From Megascapheus bottae (lineage: Eukaryota; Chordata; Mammalia; Rodentia; Geomyidae): a DNA stretch of 64,000 nt. Positions 26,991 to 39,529 of this stretch are shown piece by piece; the stretch's first letter is position 1; each line of letters begins with the position of its first letter. A model generated the notes under the pieces. It saw only the letters and a program-made list of their open reading frames with translations. It was not told the DNA's origin and did not search any database. A program made the translations under genes and the position numbers. Location: the NCBI GenBank assembly GCA_024803745.1, contig JANJXV010000025.1:21584110-21648109 (forward strand), written 5' to 3'.

Positions 26991-28030
26991 CAAAAAAATA
27001 ATCCCTGCCCTCATGGAGCCTATCCACAGCCAGGTTAAGTATATACTCAATGATGTTTGTTTAAAACTTCTTGGGAATTTTATCACTACATTATATCATA
27101 GGCCATAAACTAAGATGGCTACAACTTCCCTACGATAAAAGTCTTATGAGACCAACATCGTATACATAGTCTTTTCTTCATTGAAACGTCAGTGTGTAGA
27201 CCATGTTTATACTTTGGGAAAAAATAAGTGGAAGGAGAGATGCGGAAACAGCAAGTTGCAGTTTTATACAGGTCAAGAGGCCTCCTTGGGGAGTTTGCTT
27301 GAAGGAAAGTTGGAAAGGGTTAAGGACAGAGCCAAATGAATATCTAGGGGAAGAACATTTAAGGCAAGGACCAACCAATGGAAAGGGACTATGCTTGAGC
27401 CAGAACATACCTGGCTATCCAATCTGTGTGGTTGGAATAGAGGAAAGGAAGAAGAGTCTCACAGCAGGACATGTATATAATCTGCCACCCAGAGTAGGAG
27501 AATGAGAAAAAAAAAAAAAAGAGAATAGTGTTCACAGTTATCTTCAAGTACCACAGATGAAAGCCAAGATAAGCAGACTGTCTGGTCATCCCACTTGGAG
27601 GTCATTGTTTGGACTTTGGCTTTCACTGTGGTTATGACAAAGAACTACTGAAACACTATAAGCAGAGGAGTGACATGGTCAGACTTAGGAATTTTTGCCC
27701 TAACATTTTATTATAAAACATTTTAATATACATAAAAATAAGAACATGAATTTAAAGAATTCAATATAATAATTATATAACCCACATAAACTCTCCACCT
27801 AGACCATATGCCACTGTACTAAATTTGCCTCATCACATATCCACATTCATCTACCTTATTTTCTTGGTACATTCAAAATAAGCTATAGACAACCAACTTC
27901 CCTCCGCAGGCATTAGTGTACATATAATTAATGAGCTTAGTACTTTTGTTCCTTCAACATAAAATATCCATCTAGCAAATGCACTGATACTAACCTCATG
28001 AGTCACTGAGTTTTAACAAATGCCTACATC
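26991..28030. other. Gene-free stretch with ancient repeat remnants
   Basis: No coding signal. The segment 27690-28030 is AT-rich and L1M-like. The segment 26990-27690 contains phrases of an old interspersed repeat (CCCTGCCCTCATGGAGCC, AAGCAGAGGAGTGACATGGT) that I cannot classify. Confidence 0.5.
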
Positions 28031-28034
28031 TAGC

Positions 28035-28425
28035 CAGGTGCTAGTAGCTCATGTGTATAATTCTAGCATGAGGCTGAGATCCTACAGATCACAGTTCAAA
28101 ACCAGCCTGGGCAGGAAAATCTGAGAGTCTTATCTCCAACTAACCACCAAAAACTGAAAGTAGAGCTGTGGCTCAAGAGGCACATGACTATCCTTGAGCA
28201 AAAAATAAAAATAAAAAGTTTAGGGTGTGGGGGGGGGAGGGAAATGGGTACCAAGACATGTGAAAGGGTATCAATGTATGTGAATTAATGCACCTTCTAT
28301 CTGGCAAATATCATGTAACCCTTTTACTAATTACAATAAAAAACAAAAAAGGAAAAAAAAAAGTTTAGGAACTGTGCCCAGGTTCTGAATTCAAGCCCCA
28401 AGATTAGCACCAAAAACAAACAAAT
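28035..28425 (+). mobile_element. Type B SINE split by the short retroposon
   Basis: The left half is at 28035-28140 and the right half at 28150-28212. It resumes at 28370 (CTGTGCCCAGGTTCTGAATT) after the inserted unit and the second TSD. Confidence 0.8.
28225..28357 (+). mobile_element. Short polyadenylated retroposon (possible lineage-specific L1 3' end), copy 1
   Basis: The unit starts with a G-rich tract (GGGGGGGGGAGGGAAATGGG), runs about 110 bp, and ends with AATAAA (28335-28340) and an A-rich tail. It is inserted in a type B SINE with exact TSDs AAAAAGTTTAGG at 28213-28224 and 28358-28369. The G-rich start and the AATAAA at the tail resemble an L1 3' UTR truncated at its polypurine tract. 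Its family is not known to me. Confidence 0.75.
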
Positions 28426-28544
28426 ACATATATCTGCATAAAGCAAACCCTTATCGAATATTGGGTATTACCATCACCTCAGAAAGTTATTTTTTGCCTC
28501 CTCCAACTTCCTAAGAGGCAATCACAACTCTATTTATTTATTTT

Positions 28545-29035
28545 GGTCAGTCATGGGGCTTCAACTCTGGGCCAGGGCATTGTCCCTGAGTTCTCAAGAG
28601 TATGGCCCTACCCCTGGAGCCACAGCCCCACTTCCCATTTTCTAGTGGTTAATTAGATTAACATGTTTTTTAGATTGTTTAGTTTGGGCTAGCTTTGAAC
28701 CTTGATCCTCAGATCTCACCCTCCTGAGTAGCTAGAATAACAGGTGTGAGCTACCTTGCCCCGGCATTGTTTATTTATTTTATTTTTAAAATTTTTTTCT
28801 TTTGCTACTCCTGAGGCTTGTACTCAAAGCCTGGGCACTGTCCCTGAGTCTCTTTGTGCTCAAGGCTAGTGCTCTACCACTTGAGCCACAGCTCTACTTC
28901 CAGCTTTTTCTGAGTAGTTTAATGCAGATAGTCTCGCAGACTTTTTTGTCTGGGCTGGCTTCAAACCAGGATCCTCAGATCTCAGACTCCTGAGCAGCTA
29001 GGGTTACAGGTGTAAGCCACTGGCACCTGGTTTCT
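28545..29035 (-). mobile_element. Two type B SINEs
   Basis: Antisense copies at 28545-28770 and 28790-29035. Confidence 0.8.
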
Positions 29036-29590
29036 AATTTGGTTTTTAAATCACAGATTAGGATGACCAGCTCTAAAAGTTTCCATAAAGAATTATTCAG
29101 TCTATACTCCTTTATACCTGCTTTCTTTTACTCAGCAGTATGCTCCATATTATTTGAATGTCATCCACATTGTCTCAAGGACTTGTGCCTTGCAAGACAG
29201 ATGCTTGACCACACACTTGACCCATGCTCTCAGCCCTTTTTCCTTTAGAGTATTGTTCAGATAGGGTATCGTACTTTTGCCTAAATAGTCCTCAGACAGA
29301 TTCCCCTAACTCCACCTCTGAAATAATTGAGATTGCAGGTGAGTATCATTACATTAGGAAGTTTGTCCCCCCCCACACTTTTTTTTTTTTTTTTTTTTGG
29401 TTAAACTTGTTCCATAGTCCTGAGTTTAACTCTGGGCAGAGAATACATGGGCTTCAGTCCCCTCCCTATTTCTACCTCTAGCACAAACCTCTTAAGTGAA
29501 AAGCTCATCTTGGGTTAGTCTACCCAGGAAGAAGATGTATGCCTTTCCTCAGGAACTTTCTAGAATGAACAGTCTTAGAAATCTGAGAAG

Positions 29591-29941
29591 AGGGCTAGGA
29601 AGGTGGCTCAGTGCTTGCCTGGCATGCATAAAGCCCCAGGTTCAATTCCTCAGCACCACATAATAGAAAAAGGCAGAAAAGGCACTGTACTCAAGTGTTA
29701 AAATGCTAGCCTTGAGCGAAAGAAGCTCAGGGACAGTGCTTTGGCCCTGAGTTCAAGCCCCAGATCTGGCAAAGAGAAAAAGAAAGAGGGGAGGGAAATG
29801 GGTACCAAGACATGTGAAAGGGTATCAATGTGTGTGAATTAATGCACCTTCTATCTGGCAAATATCATGTAACCCTTTTACTAATTACAATAAAAAAATT
29901 AAAAAAAAATAATAATAAAAAAAAAAGAAAAAAAGAAAGAA
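29591..29941 (+). mobile_element. Type A SINE joined to short retroposon copy 2
   Basis: Type A SINE (29591-29772) is followed directly by the G-rich unit (about 29786-29895) and a long A-rich tail. The outer TSD AGAAATCTGAGAAG (29577-29590, 29942-29955) encloses both parts. The unit differs from copy 1 by about one base over roughly 108 bp. The composite could be nested insertion into the SINE tail or one composite retroposition event. Confidence 0.75.
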
Positions 29942-29955
29942 AGAAATCTGAGAAG

Positions 29956-32130
29956 ACAACTTAGATCAGAGATAGGATCAATCCTAGTATGATCAAGCCT
30001 TGAGTTTGCCCAAGACAATCCTAGTTTTACCCCTACAAGTTCATGTCCCAGTACCACCCTCAGTCCTGAGCAGATGTGGAAGGTTGGTCACTCTAATGGG
30101 ATCTAAACCCTATCTCTCGGTCCATAGCACCCCAAAATTTCACCCTACACTATACTATCTCCTACCAATTGATTTTCCTTAAATTACAAACTGGCTTTCT
30201 CTCCTACTGTAAAATCAATCTCTCTCTCTCTCTCTCTCCCTTCCCTCCCCCTCCCTCCCTCCAAATAATGCACAATGGAACCACCTGGAAAACCTTTAAA
30301 ACTCTAATGCCTAGCTTCAACTCTATTTTATTTTAAATTAATATACAATTTGAGTGTTGGGATTTTTGAAAGCAATGCTATGTACTGTGATGGTTGGGAA
30401 CTACTGACTTCTGCATGTGATTTGCTTGGCTGACATAGTGCCGAATACACTGCCAACATGTAAAATCAAATTATCTCATATAAAAATGTGGATTACTGGC
30501 TGCTCTTGTAACAAGTTGGAAACATTGGAGTCTGCCTCCTGGGATCGTCATTTCCAGGAGTTACAGAATACCAGCCACCTTGGAAGTAGCATCTGCCTTC
30601 TCATTTTCTAGTCTCCCCACTTCCTATACCATTCTATTAATACCTTACTTTCTGACCTCCAGCCAAGTGGGCTGTTGGTGTCCTCTCATACCTGCTCTCA
30701 CACAGAGTCTCTCAAGAGTTCCTTGCTACCATAGACAAGCACTATCTGTGTGCTCTCTTTCCTGGTCTTGAGCCTCTACTTCTAGCACACTGGAGCTGGC
30801 TCCCTGTGCTTGAGAAACTCTTCTCTCTTCTTCTTCTTTTTTTTTTTGTTGTCTTCTCTTATACTGACCAAACAATTATCTTTCAGGCCTTGGGTTCATT
30901 TCACCTCCTCTGGGAAGGCTCTGTGACTTCCCACTATGTCAAATCCCTGGTAAGTCACTGTACTTTTGCTGTGCCTCTCACTTTCTCTGCTAATAAGAAC
31001 ATGTCTGCCCCCTTTACTTCTATCCACCTAAACCCAGGGCCTTAGTGTTATATGGGGTACATCACCCTTGACTAATGATAGAAATCTTAAATGCATTAAT
31101 GATAAGTAACAAAACCAGTACATCTCCATTCTTTACTAGCAAAATTCTACTCCTTTTCTGATTATTTTTCTAACATCCAATTCTGTTCTCCTGGATATCC
31201 CAAACATCCCTGAGGTTGGGTGTCAATGGAGTGTTAGCTCATGTCCATCTCACTTTGGGTTCAGCTCATCCTATAATTTTTCTCCAGTTCCAGATGCTTA
31301 TTTGGAACAGGCATACCTCACAACTGGCAGCAGCCACATGTTAATTCACTTGTCTCTGCAAGGCTGTGAAGGCTGGGGTGTTTGATTGGTAGCCCCAAGA
31401 CCATGCACAGCAAAGGTACAGGGCAGTGCACAGCAGCTGACTTTCCATTTTCTGTGACCTTTTCAAGTTGTGATACCCTTTTTGCTAGTCCCCTTCTTTA
31501 TTCCTTGCTTATGCTGTAGTGAAGGGTCAGAATGCAGGACAGGAATGAAAACAAGCCTTGTTTAAGCTGATTTATACTATGATTTTAGGCAAGACACTTC
31601 CTTCTGTCTAGATCTTAGTTGCCTCAACTGAAAAATAGAGTCAGTCTTTTTTCCCCTCCAATTTGTCATCTGTCTGAAACACAGCACAAACAGTATGAAT
31701 AAGATTAGGGCATGGCCTAAGCTATAGTAAGCCAAGTTTGTTATTGTGGTTTTTGAGAGTTTGAGATAGGGTTTCTCACTCTGTAGCTTGGGCTTACCAT
31801 TCTTCTGACTCATTCTCTCTAGTGCTGGGATCACAGATTTGCTTGCTCTGCCGCACTCCGTGTAAGTTCTTTTGAAGTATGTCTTTTCAGTCTTCACATT
31901 TTACAAATTCCTAGTATTATGACTTGCACTCAGGCCTTTAGTAATTCATCGACAAGGTAAAAAAAAAAAAGAAAAAGAAAAACTCGCTCTAATCTGCAGT
32001 GACCCTGGCTGAGGTCTTTAATGTACATATATTAAGAATCTGGAAAGGAGCCAGAGAATTGCTTTTGGACTAAATGAAAACTGAACTACCTGAACTGGGA
32101 TTGGGTCAACGGTTGTGTGCTTTCAATGGC
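29956..32130. other. Gene-free, SINE-poor stretch
   Basis: About 2.2 kb with no SINE, one (CT)n tract at 30216-30262, L2-like text around 30600-30960 and an MIR-like piece near 31560-31640. I see no convincing exon. Confidence 0.5.
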
Positions 32131-32139
32131 TACGTCTGT

Positions 32140-32400
32140 GCAAGGTACAGTGGGCGTCGTAGGTCCTGCTTCCAGCACCACCTTTTGTGACGCCCGAGGA
32201 AACAAAGAACGGCGCGCCTGACCCGCCAGGCACGGGGAGAGCCCAGGCAGCAGGAAGAGTTAAGGTCACCGACTCAGCATTCCAGCTAGAGAGACCCAGG
32301 GCGGACTTCCGCCAGAGGCGGGGCCTGGGTGGAGAATTGGCTCTGGGGGTGGGGCCCAGCTGTGGCCTCGCGTGTGGGTGGGTTCTGTGTCCCGGCTGCC
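32140..32400. promoter_or_regulatory. Small CpG-rich segment, possible promoter
   Basis: Locally raised CpG (GGGCGTCGTAGG, GACGCCCGAGG, GGCGCGCC, GGGCGG, TGGCCTCGCG) amid AT-rich DNA, free of SINEs. No start codon or splice pattern I can tie to a gene. Confidence 0.35.
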
Positions 32401-32609
32401 ACTGGAGGTGAACAGGGCCTTGGTTTCTCCCCTAATCCAGCATGTGTGGAAGAGGGTGCCACTATTCTGCTCCCACGGGGGCATTATCTTATGTAGGCTG
32501 CCTCGAGGCCTCAGTTTTCCAGACTGTGCTAGGGGCTTGAGGATGCCTGTGCAAGCTGCATGTCTTTAACTCATACTCTGGAATTCACTGTATCTTGTTT
32601 TCTTTTTTT

Positions 32610-34497
32610 CCCCCCTTCGGTGCTAGTCCTGGGGCTTGAGTTCAGGTAGAGGCTGCCTCTTAAGTTTTTTGCTCAAGGCTAGCACTCTACCATATGAACC
32701 CTGATTTCACTTCTGGCTTTTTTAGTGATTAATTGGAAATAATAGTGTCACCGTTTTTTTCTGCCTGGGGCTGGCTTTGAACTACAATCCTCATATTTCA
32801 GCATCCTGAGAAGCTATGATTATAGGCATAAGCCACTGGTACTGGGCTTTTTCCCCCCTTTTCTTTTTGTGCTGGTATTGGGGCTTGAACTCAGTATCTC
32901 AAACCCTCACTCAGCTTTTTCACTTGAGGCTGGCTTCAAGTGAACCACACTTATAGTTCCTATATTGTATCCTTTGAATCCAGAAACCCAGACCTAGAAA
33001 AAAGTTACATAGGAATAACCAAGGCATACTTCCATCCCTTGAAGCAAAGGTCAAACCTATATCTCCTGGATTTCTAGCTTCAGGAGACCATAGAACAAAC
33101 TTTCTCTTCCCTAACATTGCACTGAGTAGCAATGTTAGACTCTTTTAGATTATAGTGTCAGGTTTATTATGCACATTTGTCAATAGTGCTCTCACCCTGC
33201 TTTACTCATTAGAAAACAGTCTGGGGATGGTTTCTCCAGTGCTCTTATACATCTCAGATGTTTAGTAGGGAAAAGTATCTGACCTGATTGGCACTTTAAA
33301 AAATATATTAGGGGGCCGAGAGTTGGGCTTAGTGGTAGAGTGCTTGCCTAGCATGAATTAATACCTGAGTTCAATTCCTCGGAAGCTGGAAGTGGTGCTG
33401 TGGCTCAAGTGGTAGGGTTCTAGCCTTGAGAAGCCCAAGTACAGTGCTCAGGCCTTGAGTTCAAGCCCAGGCCTTCCCCCCTTCCTTGCTTGGTATTAAC
33501 TAATACCAAGTGAGAAATCCAGTAACAGCATTGCTACCCACTGATTCACAGATGTGGTTAAGTCAATTCATAGTGGTCCTGATTCAGATGAATTGGATCC
33601 CTTAAATGCCTTTAAAAAAAAATCCTTTAGTACCACATACTAAGAAATTTCTTTAGTACCATATACTAAGAAAAAGCTGGAAGTGGTGCTGTGGCTCACT
33701 CAAGTGGCAGAGCATTACCCTTGAGTAAAAAGTGTCCAAGGACAGTGCCAGACCCTGAGTTCAATCCCCATGACTGGCAAAAAAAAAAAAAAAAAAAAAG
33801 CCTTATTACCAGGCACCAGAGGTTCACATTTGTAATCCCAAACTACTGAGGAAACTGAGATCTGAGGCTCATGGTTCAAGCCAGCCCAGACAGAAAAATC
33901 TATAGAGTCTTATCTCCAATAAACTACTCAAAAAAAAAAAAGACTGAAGTGGCACAGTGGCTAAAATGATAGAGTGCTGGCAGCCTTGATCAAAAGAAAC
34001 TCAGAAAGCTGGCATGGTGCCTCACGCTTATAATCCTAGTTACTCAGGAGGCTGAGATCTGAGGATTACAGTTCAAAGCCAGACCAGGCACTAAAGACAG
34101 TGAGACTTATCTCCAGTTAATCACTAGAAAATGAGAAGTAGGGCTGTGGCTCCAGGGGTAGCAGTAGCCTTGAGCTGAAGAGCTTAGGGACAGTGCTCAG
34201 ACCCAGAGTTCAAGCCCCATGACCCACAAAAAAAAAAAAAAAGAAAAGAAAAGAAAATAAAGAGAAACTCAGAGTCAGGCATGGTAGCTCACATCTGTAA
34301 TCCTAGCTACTCAGGAGGCTGAGATCTGAGGATCGTGGTTCAGAGCCAGCCTGGGCACAAAAGGACCTGAGACTCTTATCTCCAATTAACCTCTAGAAAA
34401 ATGGGAAGTGGGGCTTGGCTCAAGAGTAGCCTTGAGCTGAAGAGCTCAAGGACAGCACCCAGGCAGAGTTCAGGCCCCATGACCCACCAAAAAAAAA

Positions 34498-34533
<36 letters not shown>

Positions 34534-34640
34534 AATTCGGAGACAGCTGGGTATTAGTGGCTCATGCCTGTAATCTTAGCTACTGAAGAGATTAAGATTT
34601 GAGAATTGTGGTTCAAAGCTAGCTGATATCAAAAAGTCCC
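32610..34640. mobile_element. SINE cluster
   Basis: Minus-strand type B at 32610-32860. Plus-strand type A at 33310-33480 and a right-half copy at 33640-33800. Plus-strand type B at 33810-34010, 34012-34250 and 34270-34500, with a (GAAA)n tail to 34534. The left half of another type B runs 34545-34640. Confidence 0.75.
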
Positions 34641-34649
34641 TCAGACTCT

Positions 34650-34821
34650 TTTTTTTTTTTTTTTTTTTTTTTGCCAGTTTTCTCAAGGCTAGAACCCTAC
34701 CACTTGAGCACAGCACCAGTTCTTGGCTTTTTTTGTATATGTGGTACTGAGTAATCGAACCCCAGTCTTCGTGCATTCTAGGCAAGCATTGTACCACTAG
34801 ACCAAACTCCCAGCCCCTCCT
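34650..34821 (-). mobile_element. Type A SINE inserted in a type B SINE
   Basis: TSD CCTCAGACTCT at 34639-34649 and 34822-34832. The plus-strand type B host resumes to about 34965. Confidence 0.88.
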
Positions 34822-35089
34822 CCTCAGACTCTCTTAATCTCCAATTAAGCACAAAAAGGCCAAAAATGGTGCTGTGGCTCAAGTTGTAGAGTGCTAGCCT
34901 TGACTAAAAGGAGCCCAGGCACAATGCCCAAAGCCTAGAGTTCAAGCCCCAGGACACACACACACAGAAGGTGATGGTGGCTCTCATGTGGTCCTAACAG
35001 CCCATTAAACTCACACTCCATTTCCAATAGAACTAGTTTATTTTTCCTAAGGGACTTTAAGTATTAAATATTTTTAAAAATGTAGCATA

Positions 35090-36010
35090 CAAGGGCCAGG
35101 AGCATGGCCCAGTTGTAAAGTGCCTGCCTAGCAATGAAGCGCTGGGTTTGATTCCTGGTACCACATGCACAGAAAAAGCTGGACTTGGTGCTGAGACTCA
35201 AGTGGTAGAATGCTAGCCTTGAGAATACCCAAGAACAATGCTTAGGCCCTGAGTTCAAGCCACAGGACTGGCAAAAAATAAATGTAGCACGCAGAAGATA
35301 AACATCTAAATCCTGCCATGCTGTTTTCAATACTTCTGTGATTCAGTTTTCTTTCATGGTTGTGCAATTCAACTCAGACTCAAACTATGTTTGGGGTCCT
35401 TAGCAATTAAGAGTCCAAATCTGCTACACAAATTGGGTGAGAATCTCAAACCTAACTCCAAGCACTGAATCTAAATAACAGACCATACAAAATAAAATGA
35501 TCCAGGCGTTGTAGGACATGCTTGTAATCACAGCACTCGGGAGGCTGAGACCAAAGTACCTCAAGCACAAGGTCACCTTAGGCTACATAATAAGACCCTG
35601 TTTCTTTAAAAGAAAAAAAAAAAGACAGAAAAAGCTATTGACTGAGTTAGGTAATAATCTATGAGTATTACAGACATAATCCCAAAATCAACTTTGTGAG
35701 GTGGGTGCTAGCATTATTTCTATTTACAGATGAGAAAACTTGCCTACTGTCAGACACAGTGGCTCACACCTGTAATCCTAGCTACTCAGGAGGCAGAGAT
35801 CTGAAGATCGTGGTACAAAGCCAGCCCAAGTACTACAAAGCCCAAAAGACTCCTCTCCAATTAATCACCAGAAAACCGGAAGTGGCACTGTGGTTCCAGG
35901 GGTAGGGTAATAGCCTTGAATTGAAGGGTATAACAGTAAGCTTGAGCTGAAGAGCTCAGGGACAATGCCCAGGCCCAGAGTTCAAGTCCCACAACCGACC
36001 AAAAAAAAAA
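35090..36010 (+). mobile_element. Type A, B1-like and type B SINEs
   Basis: Type A at 35090-35285, a B1-like left half at 35490-35620 (AGCACTCGGGAGGCTGAGA) and type B at 35745-36010. MIR-like pieces lie near 35650-35740 and 36310-36430. Confidence 0.75.
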
Positions 36011-36879
36011 AAAGTCTCCTAGTTAGTAAATAGTAGAGGTAGATTTGAGTCCACATGCTCAGTTATCTTTCAGAGTTCAGATGAAGACAATATTTTCTTT
36101 TTACCGCATGGAGCAATATTTTAATGTTCTCTATATATTTGGAACCTCTTGAAGTAGTCTATAGATGTTTGGGAAGTGGATGTCCCACCCAAGACAACTT
36201 TCCCTTCCCTAGCCCTGCCCTGCCTTTCTAGGGATTAATTAACTATTTTCCTTACCTGGAGCTACCATGTTGAGTCCCTAGGCTAGGGACACTTACATTC
36301 CTCTGTTCCTTGCATGGAACTATCACTACCATTTAACAAACAAGTAAGTAAGCTTAGTTTAATACAGTGAAGTGACTTGCCTAAGAATACAGCTAGGGTT
36401 CCTGTCAAGGACTAGAGCCTGAAGATACACCCCTGTGCCCATTGCTCTGTAACTCCTGAAATCTCCCAGAGCTGGGAACTATATATGTGGATGGGTAGTG
36501 ATTGGGAGTCTCTTACCTTTTCTGACTCCATGTCCATATCTACAAAAAAAAAAAAACAAAAAACAAAAAACAACTCCTTTACCTCAACTTCCTAAAGATA
36601 GCAGGCTCTCTTCCCTGCCCCTAATTTAAAAATAAAATTCAAGGATCACTGTGAAGGTGTATGAAGATAAAGAGTTTTAAAGAGTTTTGCTTCTTTTGGG
36701 GAAGGAATTATTTTCTGCCTAGAATATTAGAGCGGCAACTAGAATGAGGGGCTTGGAGTTTGAGAGAAAGAGGGAGATTTCAAGCCTATTTGATAAACAC
36801 AAAACATGTTAACAGTATTCCCGTTTATCAGGTATTCCATCTGTTCCAAGCCCTGGGCTAGGTAAGAAATGTACTCAAG

Positions 36880-37200
36880 TGAATGTACATGCATGCATGC
36901 ATGCACACACACACATACACACACCCACACACAGACAAGCAGTTGGGGGTCATGTTTTTGGTTTTTTTTTTTGTTGGTCATGGGGCTTGAACTCTGGGTC
37001 TGGGCACTGTCCCCGAGCTCTTCAGTGTAAGACTATCAACTCTATAACTTGAGCTACAACCCCACTTCCAGTATTCTGGTGGTTAGTTGGAGATAAAGAG
37101 TCTTAAGGACTTTTGTGCGCAGTCTGGCTTTGAACCTGATCCTCAGATCTCAGCCTCCTCAGTAGCTAGGATACTGGCATGAGTCAACTGCTCCTGGCTG
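36880..37200 (-). mobile_element. CA-rich tract and type B SINE
   Basis: ATGC/CA tract at 36888-36930, then an antisense type B at 36960-37200. Confidence 0.78.
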
Positions 37201-37380
37201 GGTCATGACTTTTATCCAGTATCCTACTTCCCTAGATTTTTAGAGGGAGAAGTTCTCATTATTAACAGTATCTCTTGGCGCCCTCTACTGACAAAGCTTA
37301 TTATCACAAGCCATGAAACAATTTAGTGGAACCCATGAATTTCAACTAAAATTTTGTTTGTTTAAAAATCCAATAAAGAG

Positions 37381-37564
37381 GGCTGGGAGTTTGGCCTAGT
37401 GGTAGAGTGCTTGCTTAGCATGCACCAAGACCCGGGTTCAATTCCTCAGTACCACATACATAGAAAAAAATCCGGAAGTGGTGCTGGGTCTCAAGTGGTA
37501 GAGCTCTAGCCTTGAGAAAGTCCAAGGACAGGGTTCATGCCCTGAGCTCAAGCCTAGGACTGGC

Positions 37565-37595
<31 letters not shown>

Positions 37596-37786
37596 AATAA
37601 AGAGGGCTAGGAATGTGGCTTAGTGGTAAAGGGCTTGTCTAGCATGCATGAAGCCCTGGATTCAATTCCTCAGTACCACATACACAGGAAAAAGTCAGAA
37701 GTGGCACTGTGGCTCAAGTGGTAGAATGCTAGCCTTGAGCACAGAGACTCAAGGACACTGTCCTTTTCAAGCCCTAGTAGAAAAAA
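37381..37786 (+). mobile_element. Two type A SINEs inserted at the same target
   Basis: Copies 37381-37590 and 37605-37786. The target AATCCAATAAAG occurs three times, at 37367, 37591 and 37787. The first copy is less diverged from the family pattern than the second. Confidence 0.92.
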
Positions 37787-37799
37787 AATCCAATAAAGG

Positions 37800-38320
37800 C
37801 TGAGTAAGTAGCTCCTACCTATATACTTTAGCTACATCAGAGGCTGAGATAGGAGGATCAAGGTTCAAGTTAAAACCAGGCAAAATTTTAAAAGACCATG
37901 TGGGTCATGTTATGTACTTGTCATCTAAGCAATGCTAGACATATAAACAGGAGTTTCTTGTGCAGGCTTGAATGTGAGACCATATCTCAAAAGAAATGAG
38001 AAGCCAAGTGTCAATGGCACATATCTATAATCCTAGCTACTCAGGAGGCTGAGATCTGAAGATCTTGGTTTGAAGCAATCCCAGGAAGACAAATCTGTGA
38101 CATTCTTATTTCTAAAGAACAGAAAGCTGGAACTGGAGGTATGGCTCAAGTGGCAGTGCAGCAATCACGAGCAAAACATACAGTGAGATGAGTTGTGTTT
38201 GCACTAATATACATGCAAAAAATGTAGTCAGAGCAAAAGAGGATAGGGGCATGGTTTATCTAGTAGACCAATTCCTAGAAAGTTCAAGGTCCTAAGTTCA
38301 AAACTTCAGTACCTACTACC
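37800..38320 (+). mobile_element. Diverged B1-like and type B SINEs
   Basis: Old B1-like piece at 37800-37890 and type B at 38005-38320. Confidence 0.6.
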
Positions 38321-38804
38321 AAAAAAAGATGAAAATACCCATAAAATTACTCTCTTAGCCATTTTAAGTATACTGCCTAGTGGTATTAAATATATTTAAC
38401 ATGGTGGGAAACTATCAACACTATCCTTCTTTTCCTAAACTCTTTATCTTGCAGAACTAAAACTGCAAAGCATACAATCAAAATTCTCTCCCCCAAGTTC
38501 CTGGCTACCGCCATGCCACTTTCTAACTCTACAAATTTGACTGTTTTAGGGAATCTCATATAGAGGGAACTGTTCATTATGATTTGTCCTTTGTTACTTT
38601 TATAATGACAGTATAATGTACTCAAGGTTAAGCCACATTGCAACATGGGCCAAAACTTCCTTTCAAGGCTGAATAATATTCCATGTATGTAAATACCAAA
38701 TTTTAATTACATATTTATCTGTTACTGGATACTCAGATTACTTCTGTCCCTTAAGTTGTGAATATGCTGTTACAACTAGAAATGTTTACATAATTTTGCC
38801 TCCT

Positions 38805-39435
38805 GGGGCTTGGGTCTGGGCACCGTCCCTGAGCTGCTGTTTCTTTTTTTTTTTTTTTTGGTAGGCTGTGGGTCTTGAACTCTGGGCCTGGGCGCTGTCC
38901 CTGAGCTTGTCAGCTCAAAGCTACCGCCCTACCCCTTGAGCCACAAGCCACTTCACTTCCCATTTTCTAGTAATTAATTGGAGATAAGAATTTCATGGTC
39001 TTTAGTGCCTGGGCTGGCTTTGAACCACAATCCTCAGATCTCAGCCTCCTAAGTAGCTAGGATTACAGGCATGAGGCACCCGCCTGGCTATCTCTGAGCT
39101 TCTTTTGCTCAAGGCTAGCCCTCTACCCCTTGAGCCACTTCTGGCCTTTTCTGTTTATAAAGTTCTGAGGAATTGGGGGCCGGGAGTTTGGCCTAGTGGT
39201 AGAGTGCTTGCCTAGCATGCACGAAGACCCAGGTTCGGTTCCTCGGTACCACATACATAGAAAAAAGCCAGAAGTGGTGCTGAGGCTCAAATGGTAGAGT
39301 GCTAGCCTTGAGTCAGTGCTCAGTCCCTCAGCCCGAGCCCAGGTCTAGCAAAAAAAAAAAAGTTCTGAGGCATTGAAACCAAGACTTCATGCATGCTAGG
39401 CAAGCACTCTACCACTAAGCCACATTCCCAGCCCC
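38805..39435 (-). mobile_element. Old type A SINE split by a type B and a younger type A SINE
   Basis: A minus-strand type A copy starts at 38805 and ends near 39435. A minus-strand type B copy (about 38843-39090) and a plus-strand type A copy (39176-39358) sit within it. The younger copy is flanked by 17-bp TSDs AAAGTTCTGAGG[A/C]ATTG at 39159-39175 and 39359-39375. Confidence 0.8.
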
Positions 39436-39529
39436 TAGATCTCTTTTTTGAGTGTATATTGCTGTTTATGTCTATGTATGTGGGTGTGTGTTAGTCCACC
39501 TGTATGCTATTGCTGAGCTTTTTTAAAAA

